Source: WJMT01 sp964624145 | GTDB lineage: Bacteria; Acidobacteriota; Aminicenantia; Aminicenantales; Aminicenantaceae | Reading direction: 5' to 3' | DNA: 64,000 nucleotides | Assembly: GCA_964624145.1 (NCBI GenBank) | Contig: CAZUXT010000003.1 | Location: 1-64,000 of the forward strand | Part shown: one piece after another, positions 46,568 through 55,362 of the stretch | Layout: each line of letters starts with the position of its first letter | Numbering within the stretch: the stretch's first letter is position 1 | Made by a program: the position numbers and the translations under genes | The notes under the pieces: generated by a model | What the model saw: the letters and a program-made list of their open reading frames with translations, nothing else | The model's database searches: none | Told to the model about the DNA's origin: nothing

Positions 46568-47021
46568 ATTTTAATTTAAGAAGGATTTTCTTTATGTTTT
46601 CTTCTCTTTTTTGAAGACCTTCATAATAGCTGTCTCTATAAAACACTCGACTGTTCAATAGGATCAATTTAAAAGGCTCTAAATCAACCTGATATTTTTT
46701 ATATAATTCTCCTTTTCTGTCACTGACGACAGGGCAGTCAATAGAATACATTTCTGCAAACTTCACCAGGTCTTCTTTTAAATCTTTGGATACCCCGACG
46801 AGCCTGATATCGAGGCTGTGTTTATGCAGAAAGTACTTCATTTTTATAAGATCTTCCCAGCACACCTGACACGAAGTCGAAAAGAAAACCAAAAGATACG
46901 GCCCGCTCTTGTTTTGAACGGCCTCATCAAATGAGGAACAAATACAAATATTCTGAGCCTTATAAAAAAGCTCAGGGAAAAAAGCAAAGCAAACTAAAAA
47001 CAGAGCCAATGCATTCTTCAT
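46566..47021 (-). CDS. Secreted thioredoxin-fold protein (TlpA/redoxin type)
   Basis: A 151-aa exported thiol protein: signal peptide (about 1-20), then a thioredoxin fold with the redox pair C51-Q-V-C54 (FFSTSCQVCWEDL) and a second pair C26/C28 near the mature N-terminus. It overlaps the propeller gene by 4 bases and is the last gene of the peptide operon, so a role in forming or reducing disulfides of the upstream Cys-rich peptide is plausible. Confidence 0.8.
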   Translation of the reverse strand: MKNALALFLVCFAFFPELFYKAQNICICSSFDEAVQNKSGPYLLVFFSTSCQVCWEDLIKMKYFLHKHSLDIRLVGVSKDLKEDLVKFAEMYSIDCPVVSDRKGELYKKYQVDLEPFKLILLNSRVFYRDSYYEGLQKREENIKKILLKLK

Positions 47022-48013
47022 TTTTCAATAACCTTTAAAATCCTCAATTCACTGTCACAGTTGATACCGTATATTTTATTCTCATCAATACTTATCAATT
47101 TAAATCTATCCGGAAGTTCAATCACTTCAAGAATATTTCCCTTCATATTAAATACATATATCCTGTTTCCGGGGACGAGGTCCTTGTTTTTCCCTTCTGA
47201 AGTGTATTGTGATGTCAATAAATAAATCTTATTGTCGGATAGAACAAACTCACTGTATAAATTGACAATTTTTTTTCTCTTTTTTACAGGAAGAACAACT
47301 TCTTTGGAGGGATATTCTTTTGCGAGGCTTATTTTGTTTAGTAAAACTCCTTCACAGGAGTATTTGTATATATTCCTGTCATTATTTTTTCTGGCAATAA
47401 TCAGCTCTTTTTCTTTTGTTACTCCTAAGTCTATCCTGTTGCGGAAGACATCATACACTCTATTTCCTGAGTAATAAGAGTTGAATTCTTCCCATAACAG
47501 CTCCCCTTGTTGACTGAAACAGAAGGTCATCATCACTTCTGATTTTTCAAGAAGGGGGAGCTTTGAAACGACTATTCTGTCCTTCCCTAACACCACAATA
47601 CGATCTGGGAAGAATTCAATGTTAAATCCGCCTAAATAGTCCCCGTCTTTATCCAAGACCTGAACTCTCCGGTTCATTTTATCTGCAATATAAATTCTGT
47701 TATCAAACAGATCCATTCCTGAAGGCATATCAAGTTCACCGGGTCCCTTTCCTTTGCAGCTTATGGTACGTATATATTTTCCGGCCTTTGAAAATATCTT
47801 TATATCACTATCAGAGGCGTCAAGTATATATATCTCTTCTAAGTCGTATTTAATCTCCACAGGAAGAGGAAAATAATATATATATTCCTTCCCTTCTTCC
47901 ATTTTTATCTCTTCAGTTTTAAAGATCTTCTCTTGATTGAAACTGAAAGAATCTCCTGCCAAAGCAGATGATATGACCATTATTAAAACAATAATCAAAG
48001 CATTCTTTTTCAT
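47018..48013 (-). CDS. Secreted six-bladed beta-propeller (NHL-like) protein
   Basis: 331 aa from the ATG at 48013, chosen for the GGAGG just upstream and the signal peptide (to about ALAG). Repeating blades are visible (IYILDASDSDIKIFSKAGKY, then RIYIADKMNRRVQVLDKDGD), with the GKGPGELDMPSG turn typical of this propeller class. Such proteins bind peptides, sugars or partner proteins. It is the middle gene between the small Cys peptide and the redoxin. Confidence 0.82.
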   Translation of the reverse strand: MKKNALIIVLIMVISSALAGDSFSFNQEKIFKTEEIKMEEGKEYIYYFPLPVEIKYDLEEIYILDASDSDIKIFSKAGKYIRTISCKGKGPGELDMPSGMDLFDNRIYIADKMNRRVQVLDKDGDYLGGFNIEFFPDRIVVLGKDRIVVSKLPLLEKSEVMMTFCFSQQGELLWEEFNSYYSGNRVYDVFRNRIDLGVTKEKELIIARKNNDRNIYKYSCEGVLLNKISLAKEYPSKEVVLPVKKRKKIVNLYSEFVLSDNKIYLLTSQYTSEGKNKDLVPGNRIYVFNMKGNILEVIELPDRFKLISIDENKIYGINCDSELRILKVIEK

Positions 48014-48025
48014 GAATACCTCCAA

Positions 48026-48055
48026 AGGGCCCTCAGAATAATTCTTGAGGGCCCT
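48026..48055 (-). terminator. Intercistronic hairpin after the peptide gene
   Basis: Ten-bp perfect stem AGGGCCCTCA / TGAGGGCCCT with a 10-base loop, between the peptide stop and the propeller ribosome-binding site. There is no T-run after it, so it is more likely an attenuator, RNA-stabilising element or processing stop that lets the peptide be made in excess over the two downstream proteins. Confidence 0.7.
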
Positions 48056-48069
48056 GGATTCAGATTGAG

Positions 48070-48300
48070 TCAAATCGATATGGCAACCACGCAACCAAAA
48101 AGGGCCACATCACAAGCAGTCAGCATTAAAGTCGTCTTAATAAATCCATAATCGCCCATCAATGCCCTCTCATTGCATCTTTGATGATTATCATAGCATT
48201 CGTCTACATCTGCCGGAGAGGCAAAAACCATTGTTGTTGAAGAAAGAATCAGAGTCAATGATAAAAGTCCTATAAGGAATATGGATATGGTTTTAATCAT
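48070..48300 (-). CDS. Small secreted peptide with twin CX6C motif
   Basis: 76-aa precursor from the ATG at 48300, which has a perfect AAAGGAGG site. A signal peptide (about 1-27, MVFA) leaves about 49 residues. The four cysteines are C35, C42, C63 and C70, two CX6C pairs separated by 20 residues; the C-terminal pair lies in a hydrophobic stretch (CDVALFGCVVAISI). The spacing would suit two helices clamped by two disulfides. I do not recognise the family. First gene of an operon with a propeller protein and a secreted thiol protein. It could be a signal peptide, toxin or structural peptide. Confidence 0.75.
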   Translation of the reverse strand: MIKTISIFLIGLLSLTLILSSTTMVFASPADVDECYDNHQRCNERALMGDYGFIKTTLMLTACDVALFGCVVAISI

Positions 48301-48696
48301 TTTTTCCTCCTTTCGTTGATTTTTTTTTATTTTCATCAGCTGAACACCGGGTATATCTAAATCATCTCCACCACCTCCCCTTCTCCTCTTGAATTATATT
48401 CTCAAAAATCATTCATTTGGAGAAAAAAATCAGGCTGTTTTTTGATCTCACAGCATTGAATAGTATTCAAGATACGGGCCAAAAATAAAAAATAATGTAA
48501 GTTATAGAATTTAATTAGGTTAAGATTATTCCGTATTTCTTCAATGAATGAATATGTCAATATATGGTTACATATAAGACGGAAAAATATACATGATTGT
48601 GTCACACGATTTGCTTACCGCCGTTGACCTATGGAACAAAATATTTAAAAATACTAAGTAGTTAGCTTTTATTTCACGACAATAAGGAGGCATCGG
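48301..48696. other. Intergenic region between peptide operon and NIF3 gene
   Basis: 396 bases of AT-rich DNA. On the minus side a TATAAT (48393-48398) could serve the peptide operon, with a leader of about 90 bases, but no good -35 box matches it. A perfect 7-1-7 palindrome, TTGAATAGTATTCAA (48456-48470), looks like a repressor site. On the plus side only the strong AAGGAGG site of the NIF3 gene is clear. No further gene is visible. Confidence 0.5.
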
Positions 48697-49656
48697 ATGA
48701 AATTGGACAAACTTTATAAAAAAGCTATATCCATAGGAATTGAAAACGATTTAAGAGACAAAAAAGAAATCGATAAGTTTATGGCAATGGAAAAACAAAA
48801 GTTCGAAAAATTATGTGATGAAGACAAAGAATTTTATGATAAAGATAGGCTGTTCAACCCATTTTCCGACACACGGATCTTATATGGGGACCAAGATACT
48901 GAAATCAAAAAGGTCATAGTGGGAATAGATATGGAAATCGGAGAAATCTTACTGACACATAAATTAAACAAAGAGAGAAATGAGAATATTGACTGTATCA
49001 TATCCCATCACCCTGAAGGATTGGCCCTTGCCCAGCTTTATGATGTGATGAGACTTCAGGCTGACCTTCTTTCTCTTTACGGGATCACCATTAGCGTTGC
49101 GGAACAGCTCATGGAAAAAAGAATCAGCGAGGTCGAAAGAGGGATTCTTCCTGTTAACCATAACAGGGCTGTTGACGCCGCAAGAATCTTAAACATCCCT
49201 ATGATGTGCATACACACACCGGCTGATAATTGTGTCACTTACTATTTGAAAAGATTATTTGAGAAAGAAAAACCATATAACCTTAAAGAACTACTGGAAA
49301 TACTGAAAAAAATGCCTGAATACAAAAAATCTTCACTGCTTCAGGCCCCCCCAAAAATAATAAACGGCTCTGAAAACAACAAATGCGGTAAAATATATGT
49401 TGATATGACCGGAGGAACCGGCGGGTCAGAAGATATATTCGATAAAATCGCGAACAGCGGCATCAGCACTCTTGTCGGGATGCATATCGGTGAAAAGCAT
49501 CTTAAGAAAGCCAAGGAGGCGAATCTGAATATAATCATAGCAGGCCACATATCCAGCGATACTCTGGGATTAAACCTTCTTTTTGACGAAATAGAAAAAA
49601 AGGACAGGCTTGAGTTTATTGGAGCATCCGGATTCGAACGCTTCCGCAGAATCTAA
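48697..49656 (+). CDS. NIF3-like metal-binding protein
   Basis: 319 aa. NIF3-type dinuclear metal features: CIISHHPEG (H104, H105) near the middle and MHIGEKHLKKAKEANLNIIIAGHISSD near the end, separated by an inserted segment. The biochemical role of the family is not settled; hydrolase or GTP-cyclohydrolase-like functions have been suggested. A strong AAGGAGG site precedes the ATG. It is a single gene. Confidence 0.72.
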   Translation: MKLDKLYKKAISIGIENDLRDKKEIDKFMAMEKQKFEKLCDEDKEFYDKDRLFNPFSDTRILYGDQDTEIKKVIVGIDMEIGEILLTHKLNKERNENIDCIISHHPEGLALAQLYDVMRLQADLLSLYGITISVAEQLMEKRISEVERGILPVNHNRAVDAARILNIPMMCIHTPADNCVTYYLKRLFEKEKPYNLKELLEILKKMPEYKKSSLLQAPPKIINGSENNKCGKIYVDMTGGTGGSEDIFDKIANSGISTLVGMHIGEKHLKKAKEANLNIIIAGHISSDTLGLNLLFDEIEKKDRLEFIGASGFERFRRI

Positions 49657-49703
49657 TTTTCATTCAATAGAACACATTTTTATAAAATAGGGATGAGTGA
49701 GGG

Positions 49704-49784
49704 GTGCTGGCTGTTGGTTTTGGGGAAAATAAGCAAAAAGGGGATAATGAAGGAGGGTATTACGAAATCTTACCCAGCCAGCAC
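49704..49784. repeat. 10-bp inverted repeat with 61-nt loop
   Basis: GTGCTGGCTG (49704-49713) and its exact complement CAGCCAGCAC (49775-49784) lie in the AT-rich space after the NIF3 gene. The design recalls the two long-arm hairpins at 6202 and 32298, but the flanks are not related. It may be a terminator for the NIF3 message. Nothing else is visible in 49657-49927. Confidence 0.55.
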
Positions 49785-49927
49785 AATAAGATTTTTTTTG
49801 TATTATAACAAATTATTTATTTATTTCAAGTTTTTAAACAAAAATTTTTTATTTAGCCTGAATGATGAACAAGCCAACGAAAATAATATTAAAACATCGC
49901 CACTTTTTTATAAATAGATCAAGTTTG

Positions 49928-51451
49928 TCAATGCTTGTGCAAATCCCTATGCATTATCTTCCTCAGACCCTCTTCTGTTTTGTATTTAGTTAAATCCATG
50001 TTCTCCTTTTCCAGAAGAGCGGCAACATAATCGATGACATAAGCTGGGAAAATTCCCTCTCTCTCATATAAATTTCTTTTTTCCTTAAGTATTTTACTTG
50101 ATTCCTTACAGCCCTTAGGAAGAGATTTATATGATTTCATAATACTTTGGTCTTTACTTAATTGGCCTTTGACATAGAGTTTTTTCGCTTTATCCAGAGA
50201 ATCTTTCTGCTTCAATCCCCATTCTGCTGCCATCACTATACCTGCGATAAGGAGATGAACAAAAGCGCTGCCATCAGCACTTCTCAGTTCCACAGTTTTG
50301 CTCTCAACGTCTCCATTAAGCTGGGAAGACTCTTGAGGATTTATTTTTTTTGCCAGATCCTTATATTTTGACCAGGCTAGAGGTACCCTTATGAGGGCCT
50401 GGCGGTTTAAACCGCTCCAGAATATTTTTGTGGGAGCTTCCTGCCCGGGAACAAGTCTCAAATAGGACGACGCCGTGGTGTTTCCAAACGCAGTGAGTGA
50501 GTCGGCATAGTCACAGAGACCTCCTACCAGTTGTTCAGCTTCCCCCGAAAGCCTTCCGTCGGCTCTTTTCATGATGTTCTTTCCTTTTTTCATCAACTGA
50601 ATGTGAATGTGAAAACCGTTGCCCGCAATCCCATGCTCAATCTTAGGCGCAAAAGTGGCAATGCAGCCGTGTTTGTACGCAATGTTTCTGATAAGCCATC
50701 GTCCTAAAACCAGATCATCTGCCATTTCATCAGCAGGCCTCGGTAAAAATTCCACTTCCATTTGCTCTGCCTGTTTTCCATTTATCTCCTCTATCTCTGA
50801 TTCAATTCTGTCAATATATCCTGCTTCAGAATGGGCGTATTTTACGGCATTGGTGAGCTGTGTGATGTACCGGAGGATCTCGGTTAAAATAGCACCGTTT
50901 TTTACAAAGGGAGATGATTCATGATAATTATTTCGACTTTTCTGCCTGTACAAATCCTTTTCTGTCTCAGATATAAGAAAAAACTCCAGTTCACCCAAGC
51001 AGTGAATATCCAAGCCCGTGCTGTTTTTAAAAAGAGAATACGCTTTATTTAAAATAGAATCCGGAGCAAAAGGAGCCAGCTCCCCTTCTTTCGTGAAAAA
51101 ACGGCACATAAAATCAAGGCTTCCTTTATCAAATGGATTGAGAAAGGCTGTTTTGTATTGAGGGATTATGTAGAGATCAGAGACAGATGCTTCCACCAGC
51201 CCCTTGAACAAAGAGGATCCATCCACACGTTCTCCGTTAGCAAGAATCCTTTCCGCACTTTCTTTATTGGATATCGGGAGCTTCAATTCCTTAAGCCTTC
51301 CGTCAATGGCAGTATAATGAAAAGTAATGCGTTCGATCTGCTTTTTCTCTATTATTTTAATTAGGTCAGACCTCTGAAATTCATAGGCCGGCTTATTCAA
51401 CAACAAAGACAGAGGATTGGTTAAAGCATAAGAAAAGTTGTTATGAGTCAT
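49928..51451 (-). CDS. Glutamine synthetase-family ligase
   Basis: ATP-dependent gamma-glutamyl ligase fold, 507 aa. Glutamine synthetase motifs are present in divergent form: VDGSSLFKG, GELEFFLI, GNGFHIHIQL (usual G-S-G-MHxH), RLVPGQEAPTKIFWSG with NRQALIRVP, and ELRSADGSA. It is longer than GlnA-alpha and has an unusual N-terminus. It could be a true glutamine synthetase or ligate another amine to glutamate. It is divergent from the marR-hutU-hutH operon, whose pathway yields glutamate and ammonia. Confidence 0.8.
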   Translation of the reverse strand: MTHNNFSYALTNPLSLLLNKPAYEFQRSDLIKIIEKKQIERITFHYTAIDGRLKELKLPISNKESAERILANGERVDGSSLFKGLVEASVSDLYIIPQYKTAFLNPFDKGSLDFMCRFFTKEGELAPFAPDSILNKAYSLFKNSTGLDIHCLGELEFFLISETEKDLYRQKSRNNYHESSPFVKNGAILTEILRYITQLTNAVKYAHSEAGYIDRIESEIEEINGKQAEQMEVEFLPRPADEMADDLVLGRWLIRNIAYKHGCIATFAPKIEHGIAGNGFHIHIQLMKKGKNIMKRADGRLSGEAEQLVGGLCDYADSLTAFGNTTASSYLRLVPGQEAPTKIFWSGLNRQALIRVPLAWSKYKDLAKKINPQESSQLNGDVESKTVELRSADGSAFVHLLIAGIVMAAEWGLKQKDSLDKAKKLYVKGQLSKDQSIMKSYKSLPKGCKESSKILKEKRNLYEREGIFPAYVIDYVAALLEKENMDLTKYKTEEGLRKIMHRDLHKH

Positions 51452-51489
51452 AATGGCGAACTCCGTTATTAATGATATTATGAACCAAT

Positions 51490-51518
51490 ATTCTACCTTT
51501 CAGACATCACTTTGTCGA
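51490..51518 (-). promoter_or_regulatory. Promoter of the glutamine synthetase-like gene
   Basis: Minus strand TCGACA (51513-51518), 17-base spacer, TAGAAT (51490-51495); each box is 5 of 6 to consensus. It gives a leader of about 30 bases with CGGAG ahead of the ATG. Confidence 0.5.
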
Positions 51519-51555
51519 GCTTTCTTCACAAGTCAGCAAAAAACATGATTTCCAC

Positions 51556-51597
51556 TTGCAATTTAAGAAAAAAAAACAAATAATGTAAGTGCTAACA
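51556..51597 (+). promoter_or_regulatory. Promoter and candidate operator of the marR-hut operon
   Basis: TTGCAA (51556-51561), 17-base spacer, AATAAT (51579-51584). Immediately after lies the imperfect palindrome TGTAAGTGCTAACA (51584-51597), where a MarR dimer could block the start site. The arrangement copies that at 45986-46027. Confidence 0.4.
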
Positions 51598-51622
51598 TAA
51601 ATACATAAAAAGGCATTCTTCC

Positions 51623-52111
51623 ATGACTTTTTATAGAAAAGCAGGCGAACTTATCATCGGTACCCGTCTCAAACGCATGAGTGACCGGTTCCTGACAGAT
51701 GTATCAAATATTTATAAAAAATTGAGTATTCCATTTGAAGTGAGCTGGTTTCCTCTTTTTTACTTACTTCACAATAAAGAACGTTTGTCTGTAACTGAAA
51801 TCGCAAAAGAACTCCATATTACCCATTCTGCAGTCAGTCAACTCGTCACCAACCTTCAAAAAAAGGGCCTCGTGAAATTCACAAATGATAAAAATGACAA
51901 GCGGAAAAGGATCATAGGCTTTACGGAAAGCGGTCAAAAAATGATGAATGAGATCAAACCCGTATGGAAATCGATGAAAGAGTCCATGCAGTCACTCCTC
52001 AACAAAAAAGAAAACAGCGCCTGTCTTTTAAAAGCCCTGAACGAAATAGAAGATACCCTCGAAAAAGAAAGCTTTTGTGATAGGGTTTTAAAAAATATGA
52101 ACAAACAATAA
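51623..52111 (+). CDS. MarR-family regulator heading the hut operon
   Basis: 162-aa winged-helix protein: LSVTEIAKELHITHSAVSQL is the recognition region and NDKNDKRKRIIGFTESGQKM the wing. It lies 10 bases before hutU, so it is likely a local regulator of histidine degradation and perhaps of the divergent ligase gene. Known hut repressors are HutC (GntR family) or HutP; a MarR protein in this role would be unusual. Confidence 0.88.
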   Translation: MTFYRKAGELIIGTRLKRMSDRFLTDVSNIYKKLSIPFEVSWFPLFYLLHNKERLSVTEIAKELHITHSAVSQLVTNLQKKGLVKFTNDKNDKRKRIIGFTESGQKMMNEIKPVWKSMKESMQSLLNKKENSACLLKALNEIEDTLEKESFCDRVLKNMNKQ

Positions 52112-52121
52112 GGAGGATGAT

Positions 52122-53798
52122 ATGAAATATTCAGAATTCATAAAAAAATACGCGGACCATCCTAACTATAAAGCTCCTGAAGGAACAGAAATATCAGCTA
52201 AAACATGGGAGACGGAGGCTCCTCTGAGAATGCTTCTCAACAACTTGAATCCTGATGTTGCTGAAGACTCTGAAAATCTGGTTGTTTACGGAGGGACCGG
52301 CCAGGCTGCCAGAGACAAGGAATCCGTAAAAAAAATCATAAAGGCCCTTCTGGAACTTGAGTCAGATCAAAGTCTTCTTATCCAATCAGGGAAACCAGTT
52401 GGAATTATACGGTCTCACTCTGAAGCTCCCCGTGTCTTGTTAGCCAACAGTAATCTTGTCCCCCACTGGGCGACTTGGGATCATTTCAACAAACTCAAGG
52501 AAAAAGGGCTGATCATGTACGGTCAGATGACAGCCGGAAGCTGGATATATATAGGAACCCAGGGAATCCTACAAGGTACTTATGAAACATTTGCAGCCTG
52601 TGGAGAAAAATATTTTGATGGAGACTTAAAAGGAAAACTATTGGTGACCGGCGGTCTCGGAGCCATGGGCGGTGCTCAGCCTCTGGCAGCCACAATGGCA
52701 GGAGCCACCTTTCTTGGAGTGGATGTGAATCCTGAAAGCATTAAAAAAAGAATAAAGACAAAATACATCGACCGGATGACGCATTCATATGAAGAAGCCA
52801 AAAAAATGGTTCTGGATGCCAAAAACCAAAAAAAGGCCATCTCCGTTGGGCTTGTAGGAAATATCGGAGACATGCTTGAGAAACTGCTTAAAGATAACAT
52901 CATCCCCGATGTCCTGACGGATCAGACCTCAGCTCATGACCCTATCAACGGATATATTCCGGCAGGATTAAGCCTTGAACAAGCCTTAGAGCTTAGAAAA
53001 TCCGATCCGGATATGTACAAAAAACGCTCTCTGAAAAGCATGGCCAGGCATGTCTCTTTTATGCTGGAAATGAAGAAAAAAGGAAGCCGGGTCTTCGACT
53101 ACGGAAACAATTTAAGAGAATTTGCTAAACAAGGCGGAGAGAAGAACGCCTTTGATTATCCGGGTTTCGTGCCGGAATACATCCGCCCTCAATTTTTTGA
53201 AGGAAAAGGGCCTTTTCGATGGGCTGCTTTATCCGGAGATCCTCAAGATATACATGAAACAGACCTGGCTTTGATCAAAGCCTTTCCTGAAAACAAAAGA
53301 ATGGTCAACTGGATCCAGGAGGCACAAAAAAAAGTGGCTTTTCAGGGTCTTCCCTGCCGAATCTGCTGGCTCGGATTAGGTGAAAGGGAGAAAGCAGGGC
53401 TCATTTTTAACGAATTGGTCAAATCAGGAAAGCTGAAAGCACCGGTTGTTATAGGCCGGGATCATCTTGACGGAGGATCTGTTGCCTCTCCTTTTAGAGA
53501 AACAGAAGGGATGAAAGATGGTTCTGACGCCATATCTGACTGGCCCCTTCTCAATCTTATGGCGAATACGAGCGGAGGCGCCACATGGGTCTCCTTTCAT
53601 CACGGCGGCGGCGTGGGAATCGGATATTCCCAGCACGCAGGCATGGTGCTTCTTATAGACGGAACGGAAAAAGCAGAAAGATGCATAAAAAGAGTCCTGT
53701 TTAACGACCCGGCAACAGCTATTTTCCGTCATGTTGATGCCGGTTATGAAAAAGCTATTGAATTTGCTAAAGAATTCAATCTAAATTTATTTAAATAA
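52122..53798 (+). CDS. hutU: Urocanate hydratase
   Basis: Second step of histidine degradation, urocanate to imidazolonepropionate, with tightly bound NAD. 558 aa; NAD-site region VTGGLGAMGGAQPLAATMAG, substrate-region signature FHHGGGVGIGYSQHAGMV and DQTSAHDPINGYIPAG are all present. A strong AAGGAGG site; 24 bases before hutH. hutI and hutG/F are not in the window. Confidence 0.97.
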   Translation: MKYSEFIKKYADHPNYKAPEGTEISAKTWETEAPLRMLLNNLNPDVAEDSENLVVYGGTGQAARDKESVKKIIKALLELESDQSLLIQSGKPVGIIRSHSEAPRVLLANSNLVPHWATWDHFNKLKEKGLIMYGQMTAGSWIYIGTQGILQGTYETFAACGEKYFDGDLKGKLLVTGGLGAMGGAQPLAATMAGATFLGVDVNPESIKKRIKTKYIDRMTHSYEEAKKMVLDAKNQKKAISVGLVGNIGDMLEKLLKDNIIPDVLTDQTSAHDPINGYIPAGLSLEQALELRKSDPDMYKKRSLKSMARHVSFMLEMKKKGSRVFDYGNNLREFAKQGGEKNAFDYPGFVPEYIRPQFFEGKGPFRWAALSGDPQDIHETDLALIKAFPENKRMVNWIQEAQKKVAFQGLPCRICWLGLGEREKAGLIFNELVKSGKLKAPVVIGRDHLDGGSVASPFRETEGMKDGSDAISDWPLLNLMANTSGGATWVSFHHGGGVGIGYSQHAGMVLLIDGTEKAERCIKRVLFNDPATAIFRHVDAGYEKAIEFAKEFNLNLFK

Positions 53799-53822
53799 TT
53801 TATATTATAAGGAGAACATAAA

Positions 53823-55346
53823 ATGGCAATTATTTTAAATGGAACCGGATTGACTATCGAAAAGCTGGTCAAAGTCGCAAGGCACAATGAAAAAGTATCT
53901 CTTCATCCGGATGCAGAAAAACGAATAAAAAGATGCCGGGCTATGTTAGAGAAAAAAATCAAAGCCAAAGAGATCATGTACGGAGTTAATACTGGGATAG
54001 GCGAATTCTCTGAAATCATTTTGAGTGACGAACAAATGGAGGAATTCCAAAGATATTTGGTTTACAATCATGCAGCGGGAATCGGAGATCCGGCCCCTCT
54101 TGAATATGTCAGGGGAGCTATGTTGAGCCGCATCAATGTCCACGCTCATGGAAATTCCGGATGCCGTCTTGAAATCACAAAAACACTCGTGCGTATGCTT
54201 AACAAAGGCGTCACTTCCTTTGTCTGCCAGAAAGGTTCTGTAGGAGCCTGTGGAGACCTGGCTCCTATGGCGCAAATAGCTCTTATTCTTATGGGAGAGG
54301 GAAAGGCGTATCATAAAGGAGAACTTCTGTCCGGCAAAGAAGCTATGGAAAGGGCTGGGATACCTATCCCAGGATTGAAAGCAAGGGACGGGCTTTCCAT
54401 GATAAATGGAGCCAATCTTCTTACAGCCATGAGCGCCCTTTTTCTTTATGATGCGGACAGATGGCTCAAACAGGCGGAAATTGCCGCTGCTATGTCGCTG
54501 GAAGCATTAAAGGCGAATATGAAACCCTACACCCCTAAACTGCATGAAGCACGCGGTTTTCCCGGTGCTGTGAGGTCTGCCAAGTCAATTTCTAAACTGA
54601 TAAAAGGAGGAGACCTAGCGGAAGGAAAAATCCAGTGCAAGGTCCAGGATGCTTACTCCATGAGATCCACTCCTCAAGTCATAGGCACAGCGCACGATGC
54701 CCTTGCCTTTGCCCGCTCCCAGGTAGAAATAGAACTAAACGGAGTGGGAGATAACCCCGTGTTTTTTCCAGAGGATGACCTGCAGCTTTCAGGCGCCAAC
54801 TTTCAGGGGACTCCTGTATCCCTTCCTATGGATATGGCAGGGGCTGCGATCACTATGGTCTCTGTGATGTCTGAAAGACGGTTGAACAGGCTCAACAATC
54901 CAACTTTAAGTGTGGGGCTTCCTCCTTTTCTGATCAAAGGCGCCGGCATGTTTTCCGGTCTTATGTTAAGCCAGTATACAGCTGATATGCAGATTGTTGA
55001 ACAGAGGATACTGTGTATGCCTGCTTCCATTCAATCCATCCCTGCTGCTGCTGACCAGGAAGATTTTGTTTCAATGGGCATGAATACGGCTATCAAAAAC
55101 TTTCAGATCCTGGATAATGCTTATGGTATACTTGGTATTGAATTTATGGCTGCCGCACAGGCATTGGATTTCAGAAAATATAAATTTGGAAAAGGCGTGG
55201 CTGAAGCAAAAAAAGTGATCCGCAAACATGTCCGCTTCCTGGATAAAGACCGTCCTTTGTATATAGACCATACAAAGATGAAGGAAGTTGTGAAATCCGG
55301 AGAAATATTGGAATCAACAGAAAAAGTCGTGGGCACTTTAGGTTAA
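53823..55346 (+). CDS. hutH: Histidine ammonia-lyase with Ala-Cys-Gly MIO triad
   Basis: Histidine to urocanate and ammonia. 507 aa; Y53 (YGVNTGIG) and H83 (NHAAGIGDP) match active-site residues of the family. The triad that cyclises into the MIO electrophile is A142-C143-G144 (GSVGACGDLAPM, codon TGT) where nearly all members have Ala-Ser-Gly. The rest of the protein is well conserved and hutU is adjacent, so it is probably active. Cysteine might cyclise in place of serine. Confidence 0.92.
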   Translation: MAIILNGTGLTIEKLVKVARHNEKVSLHPDAEKRIKRCRAMLEKKIKAKEIMYGVNTGIGEFSEIILSDEQMEEFQRYLVYNHAAGIGDPAPLEYVRGAMLSRINVHAHGNSGCRLEITKTLVRMLNKGVTSFVCQKGSVGACGDLAPMAQIALILMGEGKAYHKGELLSGKEAMERAGIPIPGLKARDGLSMINGANLLTAMSALFLYDADRWLKQAEIAAAMSLEALKANMKPYTPKLHEARGFPGAVRSAKSISKLIKGGDLAEGKIQCKVQDAYSMRSTPQVIGTAHDALAFARSQVEIELNGVGDNPVFFPEDDLQLSGANFQGTPVSLPMDMAGAAITMVSVMSERRLNRLNNPTLSVGLPPFLIKGAGMFSGLMLSQYTADMQIVEQRILCMPASIQSIPAAADQEDFVSMGMNTAIKNFQILDNAYGILGIEFMAAAQALDFRKYKFGKGVAEAKKVIRKHVRFLDKDRPLYIDHTKMKEVVKSGEILESTEKVVGTLG

Positions 55347-55362
55347 GAAACCATTGAGATCC

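Noticed and set aside
47018..48094. Upstream start of the propeller gene at 48094
   Set aside because: It would overlap the peptide gene and read through the GC hairpin; the ATG at 48013 has GGAGG and a signal peptide directly after it.
49693..49917. 74-aa plus-strand ORF after the NIF3 gene
   Set aside because: It covers the inverted repeat and very AT-rich DNA, has no credible ribosome-binding site and a low-complexity C-terminus.
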